Made by a program: the position numbers and the translations under genes. Positions 8,094 to 15,503 of a stretch of DNA of 20,380 nt are shown here, piece by piece. The notes beneath the pieces were generated by a model. That model was not told the DNA's origin and searched no databases. It was given only the letters and a program-made list of their open reading frames with translations. Source of the DNA: a virus; IMG/VR virus record IMGVR_UViG_3300032088_000119, positions 1 to 20,380 of that record; one strand, written 5' to 3'. Each line of letters opens with the position of its first letter. Within the stretch, counting starts at the first letter, position 1.

Positions 8094-9451
8094 TATACTC
8101 TCCTAGTATAAAATCTTCCTAGTGCTAGTTCTGAGGCTATTTCTCTTATAGATCTATCAATAAGTACCCTGGGGTCTCTATCTATGCTAGAGAATCTTGA
8201 TCCACTAGTACTTTCAAATACAGAATAGGGATCCTTTTGATAAGTATACCCAATACTCGGGAAACCTTTCTGGGTATTAACTACATCTGTAACTCGTGTA
8301 CTGCTTGCAAATCTTCCCGATCTATAGTTTAAAGCCGGGTCTCCCATATTTTTAGCAACCGTTCTTGGTAGCTTTTGATTTATAAGAGCTAATAACTTTA
8401 AAGGGGAGGAAGCAACACCCTTTTTTACTTTTCGTTTTTGGGTACTAGCTAAAGCTGCTCCACCGCCTTTCTTTAAACCTGACTGTACAACATTTCTAGA
8501 CTTTCGTTTCTTTATGGGCTGTTTTGTTTGTGTTTTTTTACCCTTTACATTAACATTTTCATCTAGAGTTATTGCTACATTTTTTGTTTTTGCAAAATCA
8601 CTTGTTACTTTTTTCAATAACTTTTTTCGCTTAATATCTACAAAACTATCTGAGCCAGGAAGATTCAGTATTCTTGTTCCCTCTTCCGTCAGTATTTTAT
8701 TGGCCCCATCTACTAGTTCTCTTAGCTCTTTCTTACGTCCTTTTGTTGCGAAACCTTCTTCTATGTTTCCATACTTAGAACCAATAAATACTACCATTTT
8801 GTCTGTCTTAGTATCTCTAACAATACGCAGATCAATATCACTTGCATCTAACCAAGCTAGTACATCTTGGTACTCTATTCCGCTGACTCCCTCTAAGGAT
8901 TCTACTATAGAATCTTTTACGTGGGATTCTGCTATTCCTTCAAACTCGCTGTGCTCTAGTGCAAAGTAATTCTTTGCTTTATCTCCAAAAGACTCTCCAG
9001 CAACTTTTATTGACGCTTCGGAAACTTCTTCTGCAAACTTATCAAGTATACTGTTATAGCTTGTATACACTTGCTTATATACGTTTCTAAAATTACCATT
9101 ATCCTGCTGTGTAGCACTAAAGTATGCTACAAACTTTTCAGGAGTATCTTTAGTTACTCTACCAACTACTACACTATCATTTTCAATTCGTCTTCGAGCA
9201 TTTATTGCGATCTCTCGAATAGTTTTTTTAATATCTACTTCTGCTAAAACTTTAGTTATAGTTTTACTAGCATTCTTTTCGCCTGCTAAACCCCTTTTAA
9301 GGGTATCAGTCACACCTCTTTTAAGAGCAAATTCACTTACAACAAATACATGAGATTGACGATTAGCTTTTCTTCTTCGATAGGCAGCTACTTTTCTTTG
9401 CAGCTTTTTATCTAAATCAGTTATGAACTTTTGTTGATCGGCAATACTCAT
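8093..9451 (-). CDS. Large head-tail connector / neck structural protein (gp10-like position)
   Basis: A 452-aa protein in the slot where HK97-type phages carry a small (about 130-180 aa) head-tail joining protein. The N-terminus (1-60) is a basic helix. Residues 60-290 are a mixed alpha/beta region. Residues 290-360 are a Lys/Arg-rich linker (KRKKLLKK, KKRKSRN, QKRKVKK). The C-terminal 90 residues (from SGRFASSTRVTDV to LALGRFYTRRV) look like the conserved connector core, with RDPRVLIDRSIREIA near the end. The size suggests a fusion of an extra domain to the connector. The basic linker could touch DNA or the portal ring (inference). The start overlaps the upstream TAA (TAATG). The exact role is uncertain. 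Confidence 0.6.
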   Translation of the reverse strand: MSIADQQKFITDLDKKLQRKVAAYRRRKANRQSHVFVVSEFALKRGVTDTLKRGLAGEKNASKTITKVLAEVDIKKTIREIAINARRRIENDSVVVGRVTKDTPEKFVAYFSATQQDNGNFRNVYKQVYTSYNSILDKFAEEVSEASIKVAGESFGDKAKNYFALEHSEFEGIAESHVKDSIVESLEGVSGIEYQDVLAWLDASDIDLRIVRDTKTDKMVVFIGSKYGNIEEGFATKGRKKELRELVDGANKILTEEGTRILNLPGSDSFVDIKRKKLLKKVTSDFAKTKNVAITLDENVNVKGKKTQTKQPIKKRKSRNVVQSGLKKGGGAALASTQKRKVKKGVASSPLKLLALINQKLPRTVAKNMGDPALNYRSGRFASSTRVTDVVNTQKGFPSIGYTYQKDPYSVFESTSGSRFSSIDRDPRVLIDRSIREIASELALGRFYTRRV

Positions 9452-10041
9452 TAATAGTTTTTATACAAGTCTAAAACTCGCTTAATGTGGTCTGGAAAAG
9501 CTACATTGTTACTTTGACTTGTAGAGCTTTGATTCTGGATACTAGCGCCCCCAAGAGTTCTTCGCTCTTTGTGTTCGTCCTTTAAGTAGTAAGTAACCAA
9601 ATCAATTACAGCTAATTTAAGATCTGCAGGAGTACTTGCATACCCTGCTGTATAAACTACTTCTACAGCTGCTGGGCCTTTAGGCCAAAAATTATATCCA
9701 CCTCCACTAGTAGTTCGTAGGATACTATCAGTGTTATAATCAAAATAGTATTGATGATCCGTAGTGGTGAGAGTTTCATAAGTAGAGGCATAAGAAGACC
9801 TTTCCTTTACGCTTACAATAGAGTTAACTGGAGTTTCCGTTAACTGAACTGCATGGGTATTCCAAGTAATATTAAATGTTTCTGTTTTATTAGAAGAATA
9901 AAAATCTACTAAGCTATTACCACAATAGGTTTTTACTAATTGACTCACGGATGGAATAAGCGAGTTTAATCGCAAATCCTCTTTAGGAGATGAGATTCCC
10001 TCTGACTCTTTATATTCCGCTAATGTGATTAAATTTGCCAT
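9451..10041 (-). CDS. Head-tail connector protein (gp6-like adaptor)
   Basis: A 196-aa protein starting MANLITLAEYKESEGI, with a helical N-terminus (residues 1-45, ending near VKTYCGNSLVDFY). A beta-rich middle follows, then AVIDLVTYYLKDEHKERR and a C-terminal helix. This helix-strand-helix layout, with the phrase on tail joining near TAGYASTPADLKLAVIDLVTYYL, matches phage gp6-type head-tail connector (DNA-packaging adaptor) proteins that sit under the portal ring. It is the first gene after the capsid terminator and is translationally coupled to the next gene. The ATG at 10041 has only a weak GGAC upstream; no clear promoter is seen in the short gap, so it probably depends on read-through. 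Confidence 0.72.
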   Translation of the reverse strand: MANLITLAEYKESEGISSPKEDLRLNSLIPSVSQLVKTYCGNSLVDFYSSNKTETFNITWNTHAVQLTETPVNSIVSVKERSSYASTYETLTTTDHQYYFDYNTDSILRTTSGGGYNFWPKGPAAVEVVYTAGYASTPADLKLAVIDLVTYYLKDEHKERRTLGGASIQNQSSTSQSNNVAFPDHIKRVLDLYKNY

Positions 10042-10050
10042 AAGTCCATT

Positions 10051-10082
10051 AATAAAAACCTTGGGGAAGGTTGCCCTTCCCC
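10051..10082 (-). terminator. Hairpin terminator after the capsid gene
   Basis: The minus strand reads GGGGAAGG, GCAA, CCTTCCCC, then AAGGTTTTTATT. It is an 8-bp perfect GC-rich stem with a GNRA-type loop and a T tract, placed 17 bases after the TAA of the capsid gene. No promoter follows it, so it is likely a partial terminator that lowers transcription of the connector genes relative to capsid. Confidence 0.85.
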
Positions 10083-10099
10083 TCAGTCTCTAGCTGTTA

Positions 10100-11497
10100 T
10101 TAAGCTACTGAATCGATCTTGATACAAGGCTGATCTGTGCCTGCACCTGCGACGATCTCGTTGAAGCCCAGAGACTGGGTAGCAACGATTACACGACGCT
10201 GATTCATTACTTCGTAATCCTGCTCAACGGTTACACCGCGGAGTCGTGGGATCACGTAGTTACGTGCATATACTGCATATGCTACTGGTACGCCAGCACC
10301 TTCTGCCGCGAACTCTTCAGAAACAATTACTGGAGAACCGAAGACGGCTCCAACAGTACCAGTTACCTTGATAGCGAGTTCAGTACCTACTTCGTCAAGG
10401 CTCTGGAATGCAGAGTCACTCAACAGATCGTAGTACATATTCTGGCTTACGATGAAAGTAACATCAGAAGGGTTCAGACCGTACTTACCCATTTCCTTAC
10501 GTGCTGCAAGAAGTTGAGCACCAGTCATGGTAGAGAAGTTGCCTGAAGCTAATGAAGCACCATCAATGTCGTGCTTAGCTGTAGCGATTGCACCGTGTCC
10601 GTCAAGGCCAGAAATAGTACCGTTACCATTAAGGATAGCGGCTTCTACTGCACGACCGTGTGCACGAGCAACACCTTCGACCAACATAGGCATCAAGTTA
10701 ACAAGTACTTGCTCGTCAACTTCGTTATCCATGAACGTGCTTGAGATCAAGCGATAAGCGTTCAAGATAACTTGCTTAGGCTGGTAAGTAGCGTTTGATG
10801 CGCCACGATTTTCCAAGTTACCAGAAGTAGCGTTAGTTGCCCATGCAGCTGGGTCAACATCTACCTGGATAGGAAGAACTGTAGACTTACCGTTTACAGG
10901 AACTTCACGGAACATACGAGCTACTTTCAGCTCATTCATGATTTCCTTCTCGATCAAACGAGATACTTCCTGGTCGATATCTGCAGCGTTGCTTGCATAA
11001 TCGATACCAGCTTTCTCTTGGATATCGCCAGCAAAGTCAGTATTCCAACCTTTCTGAGTCATAACACCCAACATGTGAGCGTTCAAGAAATCTTGGCCCC
11101 ACTTGCTGATGTCAGACTTCTCTGCACGATCAGAGAATACACGCTTGGATTCACGCATTTTAGAGATCTCTTCAGACTTCTCTTCAAGATCCTTCTTATA
11201 TTGCGCAAGAATTTCACCCATGTCTGCTTCTTTAGCAGTAAGTTTTTCTTGCATATCTGCAAGAAGTCGCTCAGCACCTGACTCAACACCAGTTTTAATT
11301 GCTGATTTAACTTCTTCAGCTTGAAGAGCTTTAGCTTCTGCGTCTGCAGTTGCTTTTTCTTCAGCTTCTTGTACAGCTTTTACTTCAGCTGCTTTTTGCT
11401 CGGCTTGCTTCATTGCAATCTTTGCAGCAGTTTCCTCTGCTACCTTCTTAGCAAAAGCTTCCAAGTCGACTTCGGGAGTTTGTGTTCCTTCCGACAT
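10100..11497 (-). CDS. Nested in-frame product: major capsid protein from internal start (465 aa)
   Basis: Met202 of the fusion (ATG at 11497, MSEGTQTPEVDLEAF) is preceded by AAAGGAGACAAAA, a near-perfect Shine-Dalgarno with seven-base spacing. That is much better than the site of the full-length start. The predicted product begins exactly where the protease part ends and the scaffold-like coiled coil starts, so it would be a complete capsid precursor with delta domain. This parallels nested protease/scaffold genes such as lambda C/Nu3, but here the nested product is the coat protein itself. Its existence is inferred from the ribosome site and the domain boundary. Confidence 0.65.
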   Translation of the reverse strand: MSEGTQTPEVDLEAFAKKVAEETAAKIAMKQAEQKAAEVKAVQEAEEKATADAEAKALQAEEVKSAIKTGVESGAERLLADMQEKLTAKEADMGEILAQYKKDLEEKSEEISKMRESKRVFSDRAEKSDISKWGQDFLNAHMLGVMTQKGWNTDFAGDIQEKAGIDYASNAADIDQEVSRLIEKEIMNELKVARMFREVPVNGKSTVLPIQVDVDPAAWATNATSGNLENRGASNATYQPKQVILNAYRLISSTFMDNEVDEQVLVNLMPMLVEGVARAHGRAVEAAILNGNGTISGLDGHGAIATAKHDIDGASLASGNFSTMTGAQLLAARKEMGKYGLNPSDVTFIVSQNMYYDLLSDSAFQSLDEVGTELAIKVTGTVGAVFGSPVIVSEEFAAEGAGVPVAYAVYARNYVIPRLRGVTVEQDYEVMNQRRVIVATQSLGFNEIVAGAGTDQPCIKIDSVA

Positions 11498-12100
11498 TTT
11501 TGTCTCCTTTTGGGCAATAGCCCCATCCGGTGCGTCACTAGCTAGTAATGATTTTTCATCCTTAGCCAGAGACGGCTCGGCTAGTTCGACACTATTAATG
11601 AAAGTTTTTTTGAATTCTTCGTACTCATCAATCGAGTCAAAAGATTTCGCCAGAGAGAAAGTTGCTGCTTGATTGCAAGGAACGGATACAACCGATACTT
11701 CAAACAACTCAGCGTCCTTAATCTTTAGTCCGTCAGTTTCCGTGATATAATCAGCATCCTTGACTCGGAAACCAACAGAAAAAGCCCCAAGGATACCTTC
11801 TTTAACCAGTTCACAAACATTAGCAGGTGCTGACTTGCTAATCTTTGCTTCTAACTCCAGGCCATTCTCTGTTACTTTAAGGCCTGTAGCTCGACCGATT
11901 GGTCGATCATAGTCGTGATTGAAAAGAATAATAGGGTTCTTTTCGAAATTTTTAAGTCCTCCTTTTGCCCATGCTTCACCAGAGATAGAATCTCCTGCAC
12001 GATCAAAATCAGACGTACTTGCCATACCGCGAATCATTACACTTCCATCTTCAGAAGCGTGTGATTTAAAAGTAGACGTTAGATTGAATATTTTTTCCAT
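10100..12100 (-). CDS. HK97-type prohead protease fused to major capsid protein
   Basis: A 666-aa fusion. Residues 1-170 are an S78-family prohead protease with His62 in FNHDYDRPIGRA, Ser108 in GAFSVGFR and the acidic stretch AELFEVSVVSVP (Glu131/Glu134). Residues 200-325 are an Ala/Glu/Lys-rich coiled coil like the scaffolding delta domain of HK97 capsid. Residues about 330-666 are an HK97-fold capsid protein (PIQVDVDPAAW, PSDVTFIVSQNMYYDLL, RGVTVEQDYEVMNQRR). Maturation cleavage would be expected near residue 320. The 12100 start has a poor ribosome site, whereas the in-frame Met202 has a strong one (separate entry), so free capsid protein is probably made in excess. It follows portal and precedes the connectors, the standard head-module order. 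The DNA of the capsid part uses more C-ending codons than its neighbours, as expected of a highly expressed gene. Confidence 0.93.
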   Translation of the reverse strand: MEKIFNLTSTFKSHASEDGSVMIRGMASTSDFDRAGDSISGEAWAKGGLKNFEKNPIILFNHDYDRPIGRATGLKVTENGLELEAKISKSAPANVCELVKEGILGAFSVGFRVKDADYITETDGLKIKDAELFEVSVVSVPCNQAATFSLAKSFDSIDEYEEFKKTFINSVELAEPSLAKDEKSLLASDAPDGAIAQKETKMSEGTQTPEVDLEAFAKKVAEETAAKIAMKQAEQKAAEVKAVQEAEEKATADAEAKALQAEEVKSAIKTGVESGAERLLADMQEKLTAKEADMGEILAQYKKDLEEKSEEISKMRESKRVFSDRAEKSDISKWGQDFLNAHMLGVMTQKGWNTDFAGDIQEKAGIDYASNAADIDQEVSRLIEKEIMNELKVARMFREVPVNGKSTVLPIQVDVDPAAWATNATSGNLENRGASNATYQPKQVILNAYRLISSTFMDNEVDEQVLVNLMPMLVEGVARAHGRAVEAAILNGNGTISGLDGHGAIATAKHDIDGASLASGNFSTMTGAQLLAARKEMGKYGLNPSDVTFIVSQNMYYDLLSDSAFQSLDEVGTELAIKVTGTVGAVFGSPVIVSEEFAAEGAGVPVAYAVYARNYVIPRLRGVTVEQDYEVMNQRRVIVATQSLGFNEIVAGAGTDQPCIKIDSVA
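11495..11509 (-). promoter_or_regulatory. Strong internal ribosome binding site in the protease-capsid gene
   Basis: The minus strand reads AAGGAGACAAAAATG, in frame with both products. It sits at the domain border between protease and delta/capsid parts. Purine-rich runs of this quality are not seen at the annotated start of the fusion, where the upstream sequence is GAGAACTAAT. Confidence 0.7.
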
Positions 12101-12101
12101 A

Positions 12102-12422
12102 TTAGTTCTCGTCTTTGCTCTGTACTACTGGAGCAGGCTTTGGCTTAGGCGCAGCTTTAGGAGCGGGCTTTGGCTTAGGCTTGGGTGGAGGGGGTGGAGG
12201 GTTCTCTGCCCTCTTAATCTCTGCCCACACATCAGGAAAGCTTCCTTCAAGTGTTTGTAACAGTCTGGACCAACTACCAAAATGGTTGAGTGCCATACCG
12301 GAACGAATGGGAACATCACTTCCGCATTGATCGTAATCATGCTTTTCAAGGACTTTTCCTTTCTCAAGCATAAACATACCTATTGCTTGCAAGATTTGAT
12401 TTCTCACTCGTAATCTAGCCAT
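12102..12422 (-). CDS. Small protein with proline/lysine-rich tail, unknown function
   Basis: 106 aa, between portal and protease-capsid. The N-terminal 70 residues look globular and partly helical (MARLRVRNQILQAIGMFML, then NHFGSWSRLLQTLEGSFPDVW). The last 35 are a Pro/Lys/Ala run with six consecutive prolines followed by KP/AP repeats, which should be extended and stiff. A TTG at 12482 could extend the frame by 20 residues. I prefer the ATG at 12422, which has AAGGAG nine bases upstream and overlaps the portal stop by eight bases. The position suggests a virion or assembly role such as a head accessory protein, but I do not recognise the family. Confidence 0.75.
   Translation of the reverse strand: MARLRVRNQILQAIGMFMLEKGKVLEKHDYDQCGSDVPIRSGMALNHFGSWSRLLQTLEGSFPDVWAEIKRAENPPPPPPKPKPKPAPKAAPKPKPAPVVQSKDEN
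12131..12180. repeat. Direct repeat within the proline-rich coding tail
   Basis: The 20-base units 12131-12150 and 12161-12180 share 19 of 20 bases (core GGCTTTGGCTTAGGC on the plus strand), offset by 30 bases. They encode the repeated Pro-Lys-Pro-Lys-Pro-Ala units of the 106-aa protein. They probably arose by slippage or duplication and have no separate role that I can see. Confidence 0.85.
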
Positions 12423-13620
12423 CTTCTTCTTCTCCTTCTTCTGGTCTACCGCCTTCATCTGGGTTTGCTGCGCTACCTGCAATGTTTGCAGGTACTCGAA
12501 GTTCGTCGTACCCTTCTACTGGGTCAAACCCTAAATGGCCCCTTGCTTCGTTTGGAGTAATAACCCCAGCATTTACTAATGAAGTATAGTACTGAGATTG
12601 ATCTCTTAGCTCCGGCTGAAGAGCGGGGATTTCGGTAACATCCTCTTTTAATTCAAACCCAAAAAATCTTTCGAATGAATAATTCATTTTACGAACAATA
12701 GGTAAAATTGTTTCTAAATAATACATTCGCATATTAGGTCGAATATTTGCGTTATTTCCAGAGTCCAACATTATAGGTGGAACGCCAAGCGCTTTTAAAA
12801 TAATCTTTTCATTTTCTGAAATTGCACTCTGGAAGTCTAATTCTTTAAAGTTTACATTCGCGAAAGAATCTATTTCTATTCCACCATCAAGAATAAGTGG
12901 TCGTCTTCCGCCTGCATCTGGCTTATATCGAATGCTCCAAGACTGTAACATCCTTTCCTTAATTTTTTCCGATAAAGTGTTGGGGCTTTTGAGTACTAGT
13001 CCTGGAACGGCTCCGTTCTTGAAAAAGTTATCTTGAAAGTCCCTCATTCTTTTCATGAGAATCATTGTACGAAGGGCGGGCTTTAGTCTAGAAATACCTC
13101 GATAAATTGAGTAAAAGGAATTGTCTTTAACGTGAATAATTTCACTAGGCTTATAGTCAATCCTTTCATTAAAAGTAAACTTTTCAATATAAGTGCTATC
13201 ACTAGCATGAATAACCATTTTACTAGAAGGCAAGTGATAGAGATGTACTCCGTCAAAGTACACAAAAATATTGCCGTCTAATAAATAATCAGTTACAAGA
13301 TTGCGACGAAACGTGCTAATATCTTGAAACGGATTTGGTTCTTTATTTAGGAGAAGAGAGACTCGCGATCTCTTAATCCCTTTTACCACACTCGATAAAT
13401 TCTGTATCTGAGGACCAACAGCGATTGGAATCTCTGCTGCGTCGTCCACTATAAGGTTTACACCTCTATTAACGATTTCTAAGTCTTCGTATGCCTTTTC
13501 ATAGCGGAAAGTAGACTCTCGAGAATGCTCGGTCTTATGATCAAAATACGACTGAGCAGGATTTAGTTTTTCTTCTAAATCTTGCGGCTTACGTCCTAAA
13601 ATGTTATCATACCATGCCAT
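12415..13620 (-). CDS. Portal protein (HK97 gp3-like)
   Basis: A 401-aa protein forming the dodecameric vertex through which DNA enters and leaves the capsid. It begins MAWYDNILGRK, as many members of this portal family do. The stem/clip part includes FFKNGAVPGLVLKSP. The conserved ALGVPPIMLDSGNNANI stretch is near residue 285, followed by the long helix (YYLETILPIVRKMNYSFERFF). The C-terminal EARGHLGFDPVEGYDEL and acidic tail are also typical. It follows HNH (14-base overlap) and precedes the accessory and protease-capsid genes. The length is normal for the family. Confidence 0.92.
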   Translation of the reverse strand: MAWYDNILGRKPQDLEEKLNPAQSYFDHKTEHSRESTFRYEKAYEDLEIVNRGVNLIVDDAAEIPIAVGPQIQNLSSVVKGIKRSRVSLLLNKEPNPFQDISTFRRNLVTDYLLDGNIFVYFDGVHLYHLPSSKMVIHASDSTYIEKFTFNERIDYKPSEIIHVKDNSFYSIYRGISRLKPALRTMILMKRMRDFQDNFFKNGAVPGLVLKSPNTLSEKIKERMLQSWSIRYKPDAGGRRPLILDGGIEIDSFANVNFKELDFQSAISENEKIILKALGVPPIMLDSGNNANIRPNMRMYYLETILPIVRKMNYSFERFFGFELKEDVTEIPALQPELRDQSQYYTSLVNAGVITPNEARGHLGFDPVEGYDELRVPANIAGSAANPDEGGRPEEGEEEDG

Positions 13621-13969
13621 GTTTTTCTCTTTGAATCTCTACCCAATTTTCTTGCTTCTTTGCGGTTCCAAGCCCGGGGTTTCTGCCATAGACTTTGTGT
13701 AACTGCAAATGATGCGCATGACACAAGGTAATTGTATGTTCGTATAATTCTGCCCAGTGTTCTTCTATGAATTCGTCTCTAAAAGATAAAATATTCTCTG
13801 GTAGTAACTTATTCTTTTTAACATAAGTATGTACCAAGGGACTTAGCGTATAAAAATGGTGAAAGTCTAGTTGCTTTTTTTCACCGCAAATATAACATTC
13901 AGTGCCTTTTTCATATTTATTTTTTGCTTTATCTCTTATGTATTTTACGATGTCTCTTTTCAAATCCAT
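13607..13969 (-). CDS. HNH endonuclease, packaging-associated
   Basis: A 120-aa nuclease with a CxxC pair (Cys25, Cys28), the His-His of the active motif (LDFHHFY, His37-His38), an Asn/acidic middle and a second zinc-binding set in LCHAHHLQLH (Cys83, His86, His87, His91). HNH proteins next to terminase in HK97-like and other cos phages help cut the genome during packaging. The location between terminase and portal makes that role more likely than a homing enzyme. It is the first gene after promoter P2. The predicted transcript start is only about eight bases before the ATG and there is no Shine-Dalgarno, so its mRNA may be nearly leaderless. Confidence 0.88.
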   Translation of the reverse strand: MDLKRDIVKYIRDKAKNKYEKGTECYICGEKKQLDFHHFYTLSPLVHTYVKKNKLLPENILSFRDEFIEEHWAELYEHTITLCHAHHLQLHKVYGRNPGLGTAKKQENWVEIQREKHGMV

Positions 13970-13983
13970 TTTGTATTACCGAA

Positions 13984-14012
13984 AGTATATCTAATTTGAG
14001 GTGTTATGTCAA
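13984..14012 (-). promoter_or_regulatory. Sigma70-type promoter P2 (TTGACA-N17-TATACT)
   Basis: A perfect -35 TTGACA (14007-14012) and -10 TATACT (13984-13989) lie 17 bases apart on the minus strand. ACCTAGTTAAAAATAGTAT lies immediately upstream, matching P1 and P3. The upstream element begins right after the terminase stop codon. It drives HNH, portal and the capsid genes. Confidence 0.88.
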
Positions 14013-14035
14013 ATACTATTTTTAACTAGGTGTCA

Positions 14036-15340
14036 TTAAAACCCACTGTTACTTGTTTCAAATGAGTATAGTGCATATCGTAAAGCATCCGCCATGTGCG
14101 ATGCTCTATTATGTTTTGGCTTTTCTTTTGTTAGGTTGCGATTTGAGTCCCACTGGTACTGATCTAGTGCCATCAGAGTCTCTGAGCATTTCTGGTTAAC
14201 AAATAGGCTATCGTTATCTACGATTCCTGCTACATGTGCAATTCCATCAAGTACGGATTTTTTAGCGTTGATGGTACTAAGGTCATAATTTTGTGCAAAG
14301 TCAAATCGAGTTTGCTGAGCAGCAGAATCAATATAAATATAATCAATATTCCACTTGTCAACCAAAGTTTGTATTTCCCTTGCATGGTGCTCTGTAGTTT
14401 TTTCAGCATCTAAGTACTCGTCTAGTAAGTAGTATTTTTGTTCGTCCCAGTCATATCCGATAACACAGAATGCGGTAGGATCTCTGTAACCCACATCCAA
14501 ACCAGCAAAAACATCCATCTGGTGAGTTTCCATTCCGTCACAGTTAATAACGCATTTTTGGTGATCAAAGTTCCAAACTTGTCCTTCATAGATGTTAAAG
14601 TCAGCTTCATATTCCTGTCTGAACTCAGCTTCTGACATAGATTTTCTAGCTTCCATAATGTCATTTTCAGATATTCGTGGGTTATCTTTATATGTTGCCT
14701 TAATTGAAATCCATTCGGGAAAGTCATCTATAAACCCTCTATCAAAAAATTCTGAGAACCAGTTATTACGTCCTCGTGGTGTGGAAATAAAAATTGCTTT
14801 TGAGTTACCTTTATCTAGGGTGGGGCGAAGTGCTACATTGAAAGCATCCTTTCCGTCTGCAAGTGCTGCCTCATCAAAGATAATTAAATCATATGATCTA
14901 CCTACACAAGAGTCTACTTGATTAACCGAACCCATACGTATAGTAGAGCCGTTGGATAGTTCTATTACTTTATCTTTTGCGTTGTCTTTTGTGACTTCTA
15001 AATCAAAGTGTTTGATTAAGTTTCTTTGTAGATCGAAAGAAATTTGTGAAAGAGAGTAATTGGGAGACATAATTAAAATATTAGACCCAGGAACCAACGA
15101 TACTAGCTGTCCGATAATATTTGCAATATATGTCTTCCCCTGTCTACGAGAAAGTGCAGCGCATACAAATCGATACTTAGGATTGTTAATAGCATTAATA
15201 ATTGCTACCTGGGAGGGCAAGGGTTCAATCCCAAGTAGTTCCATATACGGTTCTACTTGGAGTTTTAAGTATCTATCCTCTTGAACATAGTCGAATAAGT
15301 AATCTGACACTATATCTTGCCTGCTTATTTGAATACTCAT
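14036..15340 (-). CDS. terL: Terminase large subunit
   Basis: A 434-aa packaging motor and nuclease. The ATPase domain carries a Walker A-like SRRQGKT (residues 64-70), Walker B LIIFDEAAL (Asp157, Glu158) and the coupling motif ISTPRG (residues 185-190). The RNase H-like nuclease domain has Asp282 (GLDVGYRDP), Asp338 (YIYIDSAA) and Asp418 (HMADALRYAL). These are all the expected motifs for a working enzyme. The ATG directly follows the TAG of the 53-aa gene (TAGATG). No small terminase subunit is recognisable next to it. It ends just before promoter P2. Confidence 0.96.
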   Translation of the reverse strand: MSIQISRQDIVSDYLFDYVQEDRYLKLQVEPYMELLGIEPLPSQVAIINAINNPKYRFVCAALSRRQGKTYIANIIGQLVSLVPGSNILIMSPNYSLSQISFDLQRNLIKHFDLEVTKDNAKDKVIELSNGSTIRMGSVNQVDSCVGRSYDLIIFDEAALADGKDAFNVALRPTLDKGNSKAIFISTPRGRNNWFSEFFDRGFIDDFPEWISIKATYKDNPRISENDIMEARKSMSEAEFRQEYEADFNIYEGQVWNFDHQKCVINCDGMETHQMDVFAGLDVGYRDPTAFCVIGYDWDEQKYYLLDEYLDAEKTTEHHAREIQTLVDKWNIDYIYIDSAAQQTRFDFAQNYDLSTINAKKSVLDGIAHVAGIVDNDSLFVNQKCSETLMALDQYQWDSNRNLTKEKPKHNRASHMADALRYALYSFETSNSGF

Positions 15341-15502
15341 CTAATCTTGTCCCATTGATCTCGTTTTACTATACCGTCTACAGTATTCCATTTCTGTTAG
15401 ATTTTCTGTATCTTCCGGTTCTTTTTGGCGAATACTTTTTTTGTATTCCTCTACAAAGGCAAGAATATGTTTTGTGTCCTTGCTAGGGTTGAGTTTTTCC
15501 AT
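15341..15502 (-). CDS. 53-aa protein immediately before terL, unknown
   Basis: A short frame starting MEKLNPSKDTKHILAF and ending TRSMGQD. It is charged and helical, with no membrane segment. It starts two bases before the end of the holin candidate gene region and its TAG abuts the terminase ATG, so it fits the operon exactly. A purine-rich stretch lies upstream but at long spacing. It occupies the slot of a small terminase subunit, but 53 residues is too short for a normal one and no helix-turn-helix is evident. Function is unknown. Confidence 0.7.
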   Translation of the reverse strand: MEKLNPSKDTKHILAFVEEYKKSIRQKEPEDTENLTEMEYCRRYSKTRSMGQD

Positions 15503-15503
15503 T

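Noticed and set aside
11083-11289. Minus-strand basic frame inside the capsid delta region
   Set aside because: An out-of-frame reading of the Lys/Glu/Ala coiled-coil codons within a clear protease-capsid gene.
12115-12330. Plus-strand frame rich in glycine (GLGLGGGGGG)
   Set aside because: It is the antisense of the proline-rich tail of the 106-aa protein; glycine runs arise from complementing CCN codons.
12423-12482. N-terminal extension of the 106-aa protein from TTG
   Set aside because: The extension is only the out-of-frame reading of the Glu-rich portal tail and a better SD-ATG pair exists at 12422.
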